Notes: a model not told the origin generated them from the sequence alone. A stretch of 64,000 nt of DNA from Firmicutes bacterium UBA5201 (GCA_002412775.1 DHVT01000008.1:60878-124877), one strand, 5' to 3'; counted from the stretch's first letter, positions 26,357 through 35,484 are shown. Program-made: numbers and translations.

Positions 26357-27103
26357 TTGAACAATCCTTATAGTGAATTTGCAAACGTCTATGATGTCAT
26401 GCAATATGATGTCGATTATGATTTCTGGCATGAGCAAATACTGAAACGAATTGCAACTTATCGCCCCGAGGCGAAAAGAATTTTGGAACTGGCATGTGGA
26501 ACGGGCACGATGGCAATATCGCTCAGCAAAGCGGGATTCATCACCGAGGGAATCGATCTCTCAGAGGACATGCTGGCCATTGCCGCCAACAAAGCGGGCC
26601 TGGAGAAGCAAAAAATAAGATTTTACAATCAGAACATGATTGACTTTGAAACCCATAAACATTATGATGTTATTTTATGTCTATGTGACGGTATGAATTA
26701 CCTGAATGACGAAGAACAATTTAAAAGTACTTTGAGTCAAGTGAAAAAACATCTGTCACCTGGCGGGCTTTTTATCTTTGATCTCAGTTCAATCTACAAA
26801 TTGAGCCAAGTCATCGGGAATTCCACTTTTGCGGAAACTTTTGAACATTCGGCTTACATTTGGGAAAATGAGTATGATGAGATCTCCAATCAGCTCAATT
26901 TTCTACTGACACTTTTTGTTGACGATGGTTCGACATATAAAAGAATCGAGGAATACCATCAGCAACGCGCCTATCGGGTGGAAGAAGTCGAGACGATGAT
27001 CGTGGATGACTTTGAAATTTTGGAGTTGGTTGATGGAGACAGTTTTGAGGCTTTGGAGAAATTCTCACAGAGAATTTGTTTTGTTCTGAAGTTAAAAGAA
27101 TGA
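26357..27103 (+). CDS. Class I SAM-dependent methyltransferase
   Basis: 248 residues starting at TTG 26357, two bases after the CPBP stop and with GGTGGG upstream; the reading frame continues upstream inside the protease gene without a ribosome site, so the longer version is rejected. SAM-binding motif ILELACGTGTMAISLSKAG, then ITEGIDLSEDML and the VILCLCDGMNYL region, as in Methyltransf_25 proteins. The last part (REEYHQQRAYRVEEVETMI pattern) fits a subfamily of YqeM-like enzymes. Substrate unknown. Confidence 0.82.
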   Translation: MNNPYSEFANVYDVMQYDVDYDFWHEQILKRIATYRPEAKRILELACGTGTMAISLSKAGFITEGIDLSEDMLAIAANKAGLEKQKIRFYNQNMIDFETHKHYDVILCLCDGMNYLNDEEQFKSTLSQVKKHLSPGGLFIFDLSSIYKLSQVIGNSTFAETFEHSAYIWENEYDEISNQLNFLLTLFVDDGSTYKRIEEYHQQRAYRVEEVETMIVDDFEILELVDGDSFEALEKFSQRICFVLKLKE

Positions 27104-27113
27104 CGGAGGATTT

Positions 27114-27998
27114 ATGTTTGGAAAATTGATAACTGGTATGACACATAATAGAGAAGTGAGAATTTACGTCGCGGAGACTACAAAAATGGTGGAAGCCGCA
27201 AGGGCAACACATGATTTGTCACCGATATCGACAGATGCACTAGGAAGAACCCTGACCGCGGCAGTTATGATGGGGATGATGAGCAAAATCGATAAAGAAA
27301 AGTTGACTTTGCAAATAAAAGGCTCAAAAGACATCAAGCTGATGATTGCCATCGCCGATACCCATGGTCACGTGAAAGCCTATACATCCAATCCACATGC
27401 GGAGACAAGGATCAATGAACAGAAAAAAATGGCTGTTGGAGAATCGATAGGCGCCGATGGAAAAGTGATTGTCATCAGAGATTACGGAATGAAAGAGCCT
27501 TTCATAGGACAATCGGACCTTGTTTCAGGAGAAATAGCGGAAGACCTTGCCCACTATTTCGTTCAATCCGAACAACAGCCCACAGCTGTGGGATTGGGTG
27601 TATTCCTGAGCCCTGATGCTTCTGTGAAATCAGCGGGCGGATTCATTGTACAACTCTTGCCGGAAACTAAAGAGGAAACGATAGATCAGTTGGAAGCCAA
27701 TTTGAGTGGAATGAAAACCATCACCCAGCTTTTCGAAGAGGGATTGACGATTGAACAAATTGCAGGACAGGTTTTAGCGGGATTGGGACTGGATGAGCTG
27801 GAAACCTATCCTCTGGAGTATGTTTGTGATTGCAGCAGGGAAAAAATGAAGACGGGTATGATGAGCATAGGAAAACCAGCGCTTCAGGAAATACTGGATG
27901 AAGATGGCGAGGCAGAGCTTATCTGCCATTTCTGTAACAGCAAGTATCTTTTTGCAGAAGAGGAATTGATCGAACTTTTAGATCAAATGGAGAAATAA
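27114..27998 (+). CDS. hslO: Redox-regulated chaperone Hsp33
   Basis: 294 residues. The N-terminal Hsp33 domain (VYVAETT-like start, ATHDLSPISTDALGRTLTAAVMMG) and the C-terminal zinc-binding cysteines CDCS and CHFC (residues about 239-241 and 271-274) are present. Under oxidative stress the four cysteines form disulfides, release zinc and activate the holdase. ATG follows GGAGG by six bases. Fourth in the five-gene run. Confidence 0.97.
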   Translation: MFGKLITGMTHNREVRIYVAETTKMVEAARATHDLSPISTDALGRTLTAAVMMGMMSKIDKEKLTLQIKGSKDIKLMIAIADTHGHVKAYTSNPHAETRINEQKKMAVGESIGADGKVIVIRDYGMKEPFIGQSDLVSGEIAEDLAHYFVQSEQQPTAVGLGVFLSPDASVKSAGGFIVQLLPETKEETIDQLEANLSGMKTITQLFEEGLTIEQIAGQVLAGLGLDELETYPLEYVCDCSREKMKTGMMSIGKPALQEILDEDGEAELICHFCNSKYLFAEEELIELLDQMEK

Positions 27999-28000
27999 AA

Positions 28001-28603
28001 ATGGATAAATTATTATTGCTGGCAGTAGTCGGAGCCCTGATCGGATGGAGCACAAATGTTGTTGCCATCAAGTTGATGTTCAGACCGCTGGAACCAATCA
28101 GGATTCCTTTGATCCGATTTTCCATTCAAGGGTTGATTCCCAAGAGGAAAACCGAGATTGCAAAATCGATTGGTGATGTCATATCTGAGGAACTTTTATC
28201 CATTGAGCAAATTATGGACAAGTTTCTGCTGGATATGGATAAGAAGCAAATTATTGAGCAAATCAAGGAAAAAGTCAACCAAATAGCCAACGAGAAGATG
28301 CCCGCTGTCATTCCATCCATGTTCAAAGGGCTCATCATTCAAAACATTGATAAAATGATAGATGAAAGCGGAGATGAACTGGTGGTGGAAATGGGGGAGA
28401 AACTTACCCATAAAGCTATAGAAAGCATTGACATCAGCAAAATGGTTGAAGATAAGATCAATGGGTATAATTTTGAGAAGATTGAAGAGATGACACTCAG
28501 GATAGCAAAGAAAGAACTGAAACATATCGAATGGCTCGGTGGAGTGATCGGTTTCTTCATCGGTCTCATCCAAGGCGTGATCATTTTATATTTGTTTCAA
28601 TAA
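28001..28603 (+). CDS. DUF445 family membrane protein
   Basis: 200 residues. N-terminal helix (LLLAVVGALIGWSTNVVAIKLMF) with the family's conserved GWxTNxxAIKMLF-like motif, then FRPLEPI and GLIPKRKTEIAKSIG, a long amphipathic helical middle, and a final helix (VIGFFIGLIQGVIILYLF). DUF445/YheB-type proteins are short here compared with the 370-residue B. subtilis YheB. Starts two bases after hslO stops, so it is surely translated from the same mRNA. Function of the family is unclear. Confidence 0.85.
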   Translation: MDKLLLLAVVGALIGWSTNVVAIKLMFRPLEPIRIPLIRFSIQGLIPKRKTEIAKSIGDVISEELLSIEQIMDKFLLDMDKKQIIEQIKEKVNQIANEKMPAVIPSMFKGLIIQNIDKMIDESGDELVVEMGEKLTHKAIESIDISKMVEDKINGYNFEKIEEMTLRIAKKELKHIEWLGGVIGFFIGLIQGVIILYLFQ

Positions 28604-28620
28604 TGGTAACAAATCATATA

Positions 28621-28649
28621 TTGACAAACGCTTGGTATTGAGCTATCAT
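28621..28649 (+). promoter_or_regulatory. Promoter of the thrS T-box transcript
   Basis: TTGACA (28621-28626), 17-base spacer, TATCAT (28644-28649). Confidence 0.88.
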
Positions 28650-28655
28650 GATTTT

Positions 28656-28897
28656 AAATTGAAAATAAGCGATGATAAAGAAAAGTAGCACATTCTAGCA
28701 TTCAGAGAGTTCTTCACTAGGCTGAAATGAAGAATATGAACGGTTTGTGTGAAAACTGACTTTTAGCTCTGTATGAGTAACCCGTGAAAATACAGCGTCG
28801 GCCGCGTTAAGGCTTTCGAGTGGTCCGATTCGGACTATTAGGGTGGAACCGCGAGCAACTCTCGTCCCTAGCATACGCTAGAGATGGGAGTTTTTTT
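28656..28897 (+). promoter_or_regulatory. T-box leader for thrS
   Basis: Antiterminator sequence GGGTGGAACCGCG at 28841-28853 and a terminator stem (28857-28872 with 28877-28892) ending in T7. The likely specifier is ACT at 28755-28757 (GAAA-ACT-GACTTTTAG), a threonine codon at a position comparable to the other leaders, but the flank fits the shared pattern less well than in valS, pheS and argS. Confidence 0.9.
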
Positions 28898-28929
28898 ATT
28901 TGAACTATAATTGATTAGGAGGTAATCAG

Positions 28930-30870
28930 ATGGACATGGTTAAAGTAACTTTAAAAGATGGATCGGTAAAGGAATTTCCTAGAGGTACAACAGTTTATGA
29001 CGTGGCACATTCCATTTCAGGAAGGCTTGCCAAAGAAGCGATTGTCGGTTCGGTTGATGGTAAGACCGTTGATTTGTCCTACGCTATTCAAAACGATTGT
29101 GAACTCAGTCTTTTCAAATTTGATGACGATGAAGGCAATCATGCCTACAGACACACCAGTTCACATATATTGGCCCAGGCTGTAAAACGTTTGTTTCCGG
29201 ATACCAAGCTTGCGATCGGCCCTGCCATTGACAACGGCTTTTATTATGATTTTGATACTGAGCACAAATTTGTCCCTGAAGATTTGGAAAAAATAGAAAA
29301 AGAAATGCAAAAAATCATCAAGGAAGATTTGACTCTTGAACGCTTCGAGCTTCCTAGAGATGAAGCCATCAAGTACATGGCGGAAAAAAATGAAGATTAC
29401 AAGGTTGAGCTGATCAGAGATCTTCCGGAAGATGCCATCATCTCATTTTACAAACAAGGTGAGTTTGTCGATCTTTGTGCGGGATGTCACGTGCAGTCCA
29501 CAAAAGACGTAAAGAGTTTCAAACTGCTGAGTTTGGCCGGCGCATACTGGAGAGGCGATGAAAAGAACAAGATGCTGCAAAGGATCTATGGCACATCATT
29601 TCCCAAAGCTTCTTTATTGGAAGCTTATATCACAATGCTTGAAGAGGCAAAGAAAAGAGATCATCGCAAACTCGGAAAAGAACTTAAATTGTTCGCTTTG
29701 ATGGAAGAAGGTCCTGGATTCCCATTCATGCTTCCAAACGGAATGGTGCTCAAAAACGAATTGCTCAAGTATTGGAGAGAAGTCCACGAGGCTGCGGATT
29801 ACGTGGAAGTGGAGACTCCGATTATCCTCAACAGAAAATTGTGGGAGACTTCAGGTCACTGGTTCCATTATAAAGAAAATATGTATTCGCTCACAATCGA
29901 TGAAGAGGATTATGCGATCAAGCCAATGAACTGTCCAGGTGGCATGTTGGTTTATAAAACTGACCTTAGATCCTACAAAGATTTGCCGATGAGAGTCGGT
30001 GAAATAGGAAGAGTTCATCGTCACGAGCTGTCTGGAGCGCTTCATGGTCTGATGAGAGTCCGTGCCTTCACACAAGACGATGCCCATATTTTTATGTTGC
30101 CTGAACAAATCAAGGACGAGATCATTGGTGTAGTCAATCTAATTGATGAAGTTTACAAGAAGTTTGGATTCTCCTATCACATCGAATTATCCACAAGACC
30201 TGAAAAATCAATGGGTTCCGATGAAGACTGGAAACATGCTGAAGAATCATTGCAAAGTGCACTTGAAGAACTGGGTGTCGAGTACAAACTCAATCCTGGA
30301 GATGGTGCTTTCTATGGTCCTAAAATCGACTTCCATCTGAGAGACAGTTTGGGTAGAACATGGCAATGTGGAACCATTCAACTGGATATGCAATTGCCAC
30401 AGAGATTTGAACTTACTTATATTGGACGAGATGGAGAGAAACATCAACCGATAGTCATACATCGCGTGGCTTTTGGAAGCGTTGAACGTTTCATGGGCAT
30501 TCTCATTGAAGAATTCGCAGGAAAATTCCCGACATGGTTGTCTCCAGTACAAGTAAAAATTCTCACTATAGCAGATCGACACACAGATTATGCAGATGAA
30601 GTCGCCAAGAAACTTAAAAAAAGAGGTCTACGAGTGGAAGTGGACCACAGAGCAGAAAAAATCGGTTTTAAGATCAGAGAAGCTCAACTCGAGAAAAACC
30701 CATATATGCTTATTGTGGGTGACAACGAAGTGGAAGAGGGCAAAGTTGCCGTGCGTTCAAGAGATATCGGTGAAATTGGTCGCTTGCAACTTGATGAGTT
30801 TTCTGATAAGATCATTGAGGAAATAGGTGAAAGAGCACTTAGCTCGATCTTCAAAAAAAATGAAGAATGA
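28930..30870 (+). CDS. thrS: Threonyl-tRNA synthetase
   Basis: 646 residues, full length. TGS domain at 1-60, editing domain with the HTSSHILAQAV motif and C/H pair in DLCAGCHV, then class II catalytic core: motif 2 around GRVHRHELSGALHGLMRVR (the FTQDDAHIF follows) and motif 3 in the PIVIHRVAFGSVERFMGIL segment. The C-terminal anticodon domain begins with PVQVKILTIADRH. ATG is seven bases after GGAGG. Controlled by the T-box above and followed after a few bases by the infC promoter. Confidence 0.98.
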   Translation: MDMVKVTLKDGSVKEFPRGTTVYDVAHSISGRLAKEAIVGSVDGKTVDLSYAIQNDCELSLFKFDDDEGNHAYRHTSSHILAQAVKRLFPDTKLAIGPAIDNGFYYDFDTEHKFVPEDLEKIEKEMQKIIKEDLTLERFELPRDEAIKYMAEKNEDYKVELIRDLPEDAIISFYKQGEFVDLCAGCHVQSTKDVKSFKLLSLAGAYWRGDEKNKMLQRIYGTSFPKASLLEAYITMLEEAKKRDHRKLGKELKLFALMEEGPGFPFMLPNGMVLKNELLKYWREVHEAADYVEVETPIILNRKLWETSGHWFHYKENMYSLTIDEEDYAIKPMNCPGGMLVYKTDLRSYKDLPMRVGEIGRVHRHELSGALHGLMRVRAFTQDDAHIFMLPEQIKDEIIGVVNLIDEVYKKFGFSYHIELSTRPEKSMGSDEDWKHAEESLQSALEELGVEYKLNPGDGAFYGPKIDFHLRDSLGRTWQCGTIQLDMQLPQRFELTYIGRDGEKHQPIVIHRVAFGSVERFMGILIEEFAGKFPTWLSPVQVKILTIADRHTDYADEVAKKLKKRGLRVEVDHRAEKIGFKIREAQLEKNPYMLIVGDNEVEEGKVAVRSRDIGEIGRLQLDEFSDKIIEEIGERALSSIFKKNEE

Positions 30871-30873
30871 TAG

Positions 30874-30902
30874 TTGACAAGTCTTTAGAGAAATGATATT
30901 AT
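30874..30902 (+). promoter_or_regulatory. Promoter of infC-rpmI-rplT
   Basis: TTGACA (30874-30879), 17-base spacer, TATTAT (30897-30902); it begins four bases after the thrS stop. Confidence 0.85.
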
Positions 30903-30908
30903 AATTAA

Positions 30909-31050
30909 GGTCAATATGACAGATAAGAAGAAGTCCGCTTCTCACCATATAACGTTTGAGTTCATATGGTTACCAAGTTCTTAACCTTACATTTGATGTA
31001 TACGGTAAAGTTGCTGACGGCGGATAGAATATTCTATCTGCCGTTTTATT
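30909..31050 (+). promoter_or_regulatory. Ribosomal protein leader with attenuator ahead of infC (L20-type)
   Basis: Long 5' region of an infC-rpmI-rplT operon with an attenuator: ACGGCGGATAGAAT (31017-31030) pairs with ATTCTATCTGCCGT (31031-31044), then TTTATTTTTT. In Bacillus the corresponding leader binds L20 and terminates infC-operon transcription when L20 is in excess. The operon order and the terminator are seen; that L20 binds here is inference. Confidence 0.8.
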
Positions 31051-31077
31051 TTTTAAAAAACATAGGGGGTGTATCTT

Positions 31078-31584
31078 ATCAAAACAGCTGAAATTAATGA
31101 AGAAATTCGCGACCTGGAAGTTAGAGTAATTGGTGATGAAGGCGAACAGCTTGGCGTTATGTCAGGAAAAGAAGCGTATCAATTGGCACTGGAGAAGAAA
31201 CTCGATCTGGTGAAAATTGCACCTAATGCGAAACCGCCTGTATGTAAAATCATGGATTTCGGAAAGTTCAGATACGAGCAGCAAAAACGTGACAAGGAAG
31301 CTCGCAAGAAGCAAAAGAGCGCTTCTGTCAAGGAAGTTCGCTTGGGTCTCAACATCGAAAAAAACGATTTGGATACAAAGGCAAAAAATGCTGCGAAGTT
31401 CTTGATCGCCGGGGATAAAGTGAAAGTTTCATTAAGATTCAAAGGTCGAGAGATGGGCTATACTCAGCAAGGATTTGAAGTCATAAAGAAATTTGGTGAA
31501 ACGCTAGAAGAGGTAGGTTCAATTGAAGGCCCGACCAAACTTGAAGGTAGAAGCTTAGTTGCAATATTTGCACCTAAAAAATAA
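31078..31584 (+). CDS. infC: Translation initiation factor IF-3, probable ATC start
   Basis: 168 residues if begun at ATC 31078. The protein text EINEEIRDLEVRVIGDEGEQLG is the IF-3 N-terminus and GRSLVAIFAPKK the usual C-terminus. Preceding the frame there is AGGGGG at 31064-31069; the only standard start, GTG 31069, overlaps that site, whereas ATC 31078 is eight bases after it. IF-3 genes of other bacteria (E. coli, Geobacillus) use AUU, by which IF-3 represses its own translation. Start choice is inference. Confidence 0.93.
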   Translation: MKTAEINEEIRDLEVRVIGDEGEQLGVMSGKEAYQLALEKKLDLVKIAPNAKPPVCKIMDFGKFRYEQQKRDKEARKKQKSASVKEVRLGLNIEKNDLDTKAKNAAKFLIAGDKVKVSLRFKGREMGYTQQGFEVIKKFGETLEEVGSIEGPTKLEGRSLVAIFAPKK

Positions 31585-31612
31585 AAGCGAACATCGGAAG
31601 GAGGAACACAAC

Positions 31613-31810
31613 ATGCCAAAAATGAAAACACATCGCGGCGCCGCTAAAAGAGTAAAGAAAACTGGTGGCGGAAAACTTAAGAGAAGCAAGGCATACACAA
31701 GCCATATCTTAACCAAAAAATCTTCTAAGAGAAAAAGAGGCTTAAGACAGTCTACAGTTGTAAGCGCATCTGATATGAAACGCGTAAGAACATTATTACC
31801 ATATTTATAA
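31613..31810 (+). CDS. rpmI: 50S ribosomal protein L35
   Basis: 65 residues, standard length, starting MPKMKTHRGAAKRVKKTG; GGAGG precedes ATG 31613. Basic throughout, middle gene of the infC operon. Confidence 0.98.
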   Translation: MPKMKTHRGAAKRVKKTGGGKLKRSKAYTSHILTKKSSKRKRGLRQSTVVSASDMKRVRTLLPYL

Positions 31811-31836
31811 GAAGACGAAAGAAGGAGGTTTAAGAA

Positions 31837-32190
31837 ATGGCTAGAGTTAAAGGCGCCGTAAACGCCAAGAAAAAACATAAAAAAATACTTAAATTGGCTA
31901 AAGGTTTCTATGGTCAAAAGAGTTTGGTATTTAGAGCAGCAAACCCAGCGGTAATGAGATCTTTAAGATCATCATACATTGGTAGAAAACTTAGAAAAAG
32001 AGATTTCAGAAAACTTTGGATCGCCAGAATCAACGCGGCTACAAGAATCAATGGTCTCAGCTATTCAAAATTCATGAATGGTCTTAAAAAAGCAAATGTT
32101 GAAATCAACAGAAAAGTGCTTTCTGAAATGGCAATTCATCATCCGGAAGATTTCGCTAAATTAGTGGAACTTGCAAAAACTCATATATAA
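31837..32190 (+). CDS. rplT: 50S ribosomal protein L20
   Basis: 117 residues, standard length, starting MARVKGAVNAKKKHKKIL; AGGAGG lies eight bases before ATG. L20 is an early assembly protein and in Firmicutes a feedback regulator of this operon. Followed by a terminator. Confidence 0.98.
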   Translation: MARVKGAVNAKKKHKKILKLAKGFYGQKSLVFRAANPAVMRSLRSSYIGRKLRKRDFRKLWIARINAATRINGLSYSKFMNGLKKANVEINRKVLSEMAIHHPEDFAKLVELAKTHI

Positions 32191-32196
32191 CAGCTA

Positions 32197-32227
32197 AAAC
32201 GATGATTTATAATAGGTCATCGTTTTT
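32197..32227 (+). terminator. Terminator after rplT
   Basis: AAAACGATGA (32197-32206) pairs with TCATCGTTTT (32217-32226), followed by T. Confidence 0.85.
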
Positions 32228-32269
32228 CTATTAAAATATAATAGACAATTATAAATAAAATATTAACAA

Positions 32270-32314
32270 AAACGCCTTCTGTATCTTGTATACATAAGGC
32301 GTTTGTCATATAAT
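32270..32314 (+). promoter_or_regulatory. pta promoter overlapped by an inverted repeat (possible operator)
   Basis: AAACGCCTT (32270-32278) is repeated inverted as AAGGCGTTT (32296-32304), with inner TGTAT/ATACA arms. The promoter TTGTAT (32286-32291), 17-base spacer and TATAAT (32309-32314) lies over the repeat's right half. With no T-tract after it, the palindrome fits an operator better than a terminator. Confidence 0.6.
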
Positions 32315-32347
32315 GGGGGTGTGAATAAATTAAAAGGAGTGTATGAG

Positions 32348-33352
32348 ATGGCTTTTTTAGACAAAGTGATAGAAATTGCTCAAAAGGATATCCAAACCAT
32401 AGTTTTACCGGAAGCTTTCGATCCGCGAATGATTGAAGCGACTCACAAAATTTTGGAACAAGGCATAGCGAATATAATTTTAGTGGGCAATAAGGAAGAA
32501 ATTCTGTCAAAAGCAGGTGATTGGAAAATTGAAGGGGCAAGTTTCATAGATCCCAACAATTTTGAGGAAATGGACAAATACGCAGAAGCACTCGCTGAAA
32601 TGAGAAAAAGTAAAGGTATGTCTGTCGAGGAAGCAAAAAAATTGATGATTGAAAGCGAACTTTACTTCGGTGTGATGCTTGTCAAAATGGGCATGGCAGG
32701 AGGTATGGTCGCAGGCGCTGCAAACTCAACGGCAAATGTTCTAAGACCAGCGCTTCAAATCCTAAAAACCGCTCCTGGTACCAAACTTGTATCTGCAGTA
32801 TTCTTGATGGAAGTGCCAAATTGTGAACTCGGTGAAGAAGGCATATTCATATTTGGCGATTGCGCACTCAATCCCAATCCTTCATCTGAAGAATTGGCTC
32901 ATATCGCAATCAGTTCAGCAAAAACATTTGAGTCCCTCGTTCATAAAGAAGCAAAAGTCGCGATGTTATCTTTCTCTTCAAAAGGATCGGCCAATCATGC
33001 CGATGTGGACAAAGTCATTGAAGCAGGAAAAATTGCCAAGGCTTTGGCGCCTGAATTGAGTATAGACGCAGAGTTGCAACTGGATGCGGCAATAGTGTCA
33101 TCCGTTGGAAAAAGCAAAGCACCTGAATCAAAAGTGGCAGGACAGGCGAATGTGTTGATTTTCCCGGACCTCGACTCTGGAAATATTGGATACAAATTGG
33201 TTCAAAGACTTGCAAAAGCAAATGCTTATGGTCCGGTCTGCCAAGGTCTCGCAATGCCTGTTAATGATTTGTCCAGAGGATGTTATGCGGATGACATAGT
33301 AGGTACAGTTGCCTTGACAGCACTTCAAGCTCAAATGCAAAACAAAAATTAG
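32348..33352 (+). CDS. pta: Phosphate acetyltransferase
   Basis: 334 residues from ATG 32348 with AAGGAG at 32334-32339; an upstream in-frame ATG is before that site. Sequence features of the short Pta/PTB family: TIVLPEAFDPRMIEATH near the start, GMAGGMVAGAANSTANVLRPA and the C-terminal PVNDLSRGC with the arginine and cysteine of the catalytic loop, then DIVGTVALTALQAQ. Interconverts acetyl-CoA and acetyl phosphate. The usual partner ackA is not in the window. Confidence 0.95.
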   Translation: MAFLDKVIEIAQKDIQTIVLPEAFDPRMIEATHKILEQGIANIILVGNKEEILSKAGDWKIEGASFIDPNNFEEMDKYAEALAEMRKSKGMSVEEAKKLMIESELYFGVMLVKMGMAGGMVAGAANSTANVLRPALQILKTAPGTKLVSAVFLMEVPNCELGEEGIFIFGDCALNPNPSSEELAHIAISSAKTFESLVHKEAKVAMLSFSSKGSANHADVDKVIEAGKIAKALAPELSIDAELQLDAAIVSSVGKSKAPESKVAGQANVLIFPDLDSGNIGYKLVQRLAKANAYGPVCQGLAMPVNDLSRGCYADDIVGTVALTALQAQMQNKN

Positions 33353-33362
33353 AGCAGAATTT

Positions 33363-33392
33363 AATCGGCGAGAAATCGTCGATTTTCTTTTT
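33363..33392 (+). terminator. Terminator after pta
   Basis: AATCGGCGA (33363-33371), GAAA loop, TCGTCGATT (33376-33384), then TTCTTTTTT. Confidence 0.85.
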
Positions 33393-33457
33393 TGACTATG
33401 CTTTTGCGGATTTATTTGATACAATATTTGTTATGATATTAAGCAATAGGGGGAAGC

Positions 33458-34810
33458 ATGAATTTAACAACAATGAAAGCAAAAGGGATGAAACCCGCAC
33501 AAATATTGGTGCTAAGTTTTCTTAGTATTATAACGATAGGAACGTTTTTGCTAATGCTACCGATCAGCACAGTTTCAGGGGAATCCACTTCATTCATAAA
33601 TGCTTTGTTCACATCGACATCTGCCGTATGTGTTACCGGGCTTGTCGTTGTTGACACCGGAACCTATTGGAGTGTTTTTGGAAAGACAATCATTTTAATG
33701 CTTATACAAATCGGTGGGCTTGGTTTTATGACCATGACAACCACTGCTGCGATTCTGCTTGGTAAAAAAATTGGTTTAAGAAATAGAATCATCATGCAAG
33801 AGGCACTTAATCAGTTTTCGATTTCAGGCGTCATACGTCTGACCAAGTATGTTTTCATCTCAACGATGATCATTGAAGGAATTGGAGCGTTTTTTTTAAG
33901 TTTCAGGTTTATCCCTGAAATGGGTTTTACAACCGGTTTATATTATTCCGTATTTCACTCGGTTTCCGCGTTTTGCAACGCTGGATTTGACATCATGGGA
34001 AATGGCAAGAGTTTGATGGCCTATGGGCAAGATCCATTCGTAAGCATTGTGGTCATAGTGTTGATCATCATTGGCGGACTCGGGTTTGCTGTAATTGTTG
34101 ACCTCACCAGGACTCAAAAATTCTCAAAGCTTACTTTGCATTCCAAATTGGTTTTGACCATGACAGGTATTTTGATCAGTTCAGCTTTTGTTTTGGTATT
34201 TGTTTTTGAATTCAACAATCCAAGTACGATTGGAACATTCAATCTTGGAGAAAAATTGGTTGCATCGATGTTTCAGGCGATCACACCAAGAACGGCTGGA
34301 TTCAATACTGTACCTACTGACATGTTGACCATGCCGACGAAATTGCTCACAATCATGCTGATGTTTATAGGGGGATCGCCTGGTTCGACTGCCGGAGGGA
34401 TCAAAACAACTACCTTCGGGATGATGTTCTTGACAATTGTTGCGGTTGCCAGGGGAAGGGAAGATATTCAATTTTCTAACAGAAGAATTTCGAAAGACAT
34501 CATCAATAAGGCGCTTGCAGTTATATTTGTTTCAACATTTGTCATAGCATTTTTAATGATGTTATTAATTATTGTTGAACCATCACACAATTTTGAGCAA
34601 CTAGTGTTTGAAACTTTCAGTGCATTCGGTACGGTTGGTCTTTCACTTGGGATCACACCGTATTTGACAACAGCAGGGAAGGTGGTCATAACTATTCTCA
34701 TGTTTTTCGGTAGATTGGGACCTCTTACAATAGTGCTCGCACTGAGCCGAGCTGGTCACAATAAAAAGCAGTTGATTCGTTATCCGGAAGGAAAAATAAT
34801 AGTAGGATAA
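33458..34810 (+). CDS. ktrB: Potassium uptake channel subunit KtrB/TrkH family
   Basis: 450 residues. Four pore-loop repeats can be picked out: STSAVCVTGLVVVDTG, HSVSAFCNAGFDI, ITPRTAGFNTV and SAFGTVGLSLG, each with the selectivity glycine, plus about eight membrane-spanning helices; GGSPGSTAGGIKTTTFG is the conserved loop in the third repeat. The following gene encodes the cytoplasmic RCK subunit, so this is a Ktr-type K+ uptake system. Confidence 0.93.
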   Translation: MNLTTMKAKGMKPAQILVLSFLSIITIGTFLLMLPISTVSGESTSFINALFTSTSAVCVTGLVVVDTGTYWSVFGKTIILMLIQIGGLGFMTMTTTAAILLGKKIGLRNRIIMQEALNQFSISGVIRLTKYVFISTMIIEGIGAFFLSFRFIPEMGFTTGLYYSVFHSVSAFCNAGFDIMGNGKSLMAYGQDPFVSIVVIVLIIIGGLGFAVIVDLTRTQKFSKLTLHSKLVLTMTGILISSAFVLVFVFEFNNPSTIGTFNLGEKLVASMFQAITPRTAGFNTVPTDMLTMPTKLLTIMLMFIGGSPGSTAGGIKTTTFGMMFLTIVAVARGREDIQFSNRRISKDIINKALAVIFVSTFVIAFLMMLLIIVEPSHNFEQLVFETFSAFGTVGLSLGITPYLTTAGKVVITILMFFGRLGPLTIVLALSRAGHNKKQLIRYPEGKIIVG

Positions 34811-34827
34811 ATAATTGGAGGAATGAG

Positions 34828-35478
34828 ATGAGCAAGCAATTCGTAGTAATAGGATGTGGTCGATTTGGACAGAGTGTGGCGATCAAACTGGCCGAAATGG
34901 GCAGTGAAGTCATGGTGGTGGACGATAATGAAGAAATCATTCAGAGTATTTCTGATAAAGTTACCTATGCTGTTCAGGCCGACGCAACCGATGAAAATGC
35001 AATAAAAGCACTTGGAATCAGAAATTTCGATGTTGCTATTGTGACCATTGGTTCCGATATCCAATCCTCTATCCTTGTGACTCTTTTGGTGAAGGAAATG
35101 GGCATCAAACACATTGTAGCCAAGGCTCAAAATGCGGCTCATGCCAAAGTGCTATATAAGATTGGTGCCAATAGAGTGGTGTTTCCGGAGAAGGAAATGG
35201 GCATTAAAGTTGCCAAAGGACTTCTATCCAGCAATGTTCTCGAGCTTATAGACCTGGCCCCTGAGTACAGTATACTTGAAATAAGAATGAGCGACCAATG
35301 GATTGGAAAAAGTTTGGTGGAAATCAATATGCGACGCGAATATTCATTATCTGTCATCGCTATAAGAAGAGGAGACGATATTGATATCAATGTCGAGCCT
35401 GATCGAGTCCTGCTTAAAGATGACATCCTTGTGGTCATCGGTCATAATAAGGATTTACAAAGACTTGAAAAGAGGTAG
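34828..35478 (+). CDS. ktrA: Potassium uptake regulatory subunit KtrA/TrkA (RCK) family
   Basis: 216 residues, RCK_N Rossmann domain with GCGRFGQSVAIKLAEMG (nucleotide-binding glycines) and the acidic VVDD, followed by the C-terminal RCK_C domain from about residue 135. In KtrAB, an octameric ring of this subunit gates the KtrB dimer in response to ATP/ADP and often c-di-AMP. AATTGGAGG ribosome site; 17 bases after ktrB. Confidence 0.93.
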   Translation: MSKQFVVIGCGRFGQSVAIKLAEMGSEVMVVDDNEEIIQSISDKVTYAVQADATDENAIKALGIRNFDVAIVTIGSDIQSSILVTLLVKEMGIKHIVAKAQNAAHAKVLYKIGANRVVFPEKEMGIKVAKGLLSSNVLELIDLAPEYSILEIRMSDQWIGKSLVEINMRREYSLSVIAIRRGDDIDINVEPDRVLLKDDILVVIGHNKDLQRLEKR

Positions 35479-35484
35479 GTTTTG

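Noticed and set aside
32270..32304. The inverted repeat before pta as a terminator of rplT
   Set aside because: A proper terminator with T-tract already lies at 32197-32227, and the repeat overlaps a promoter and lacks a T-tract.
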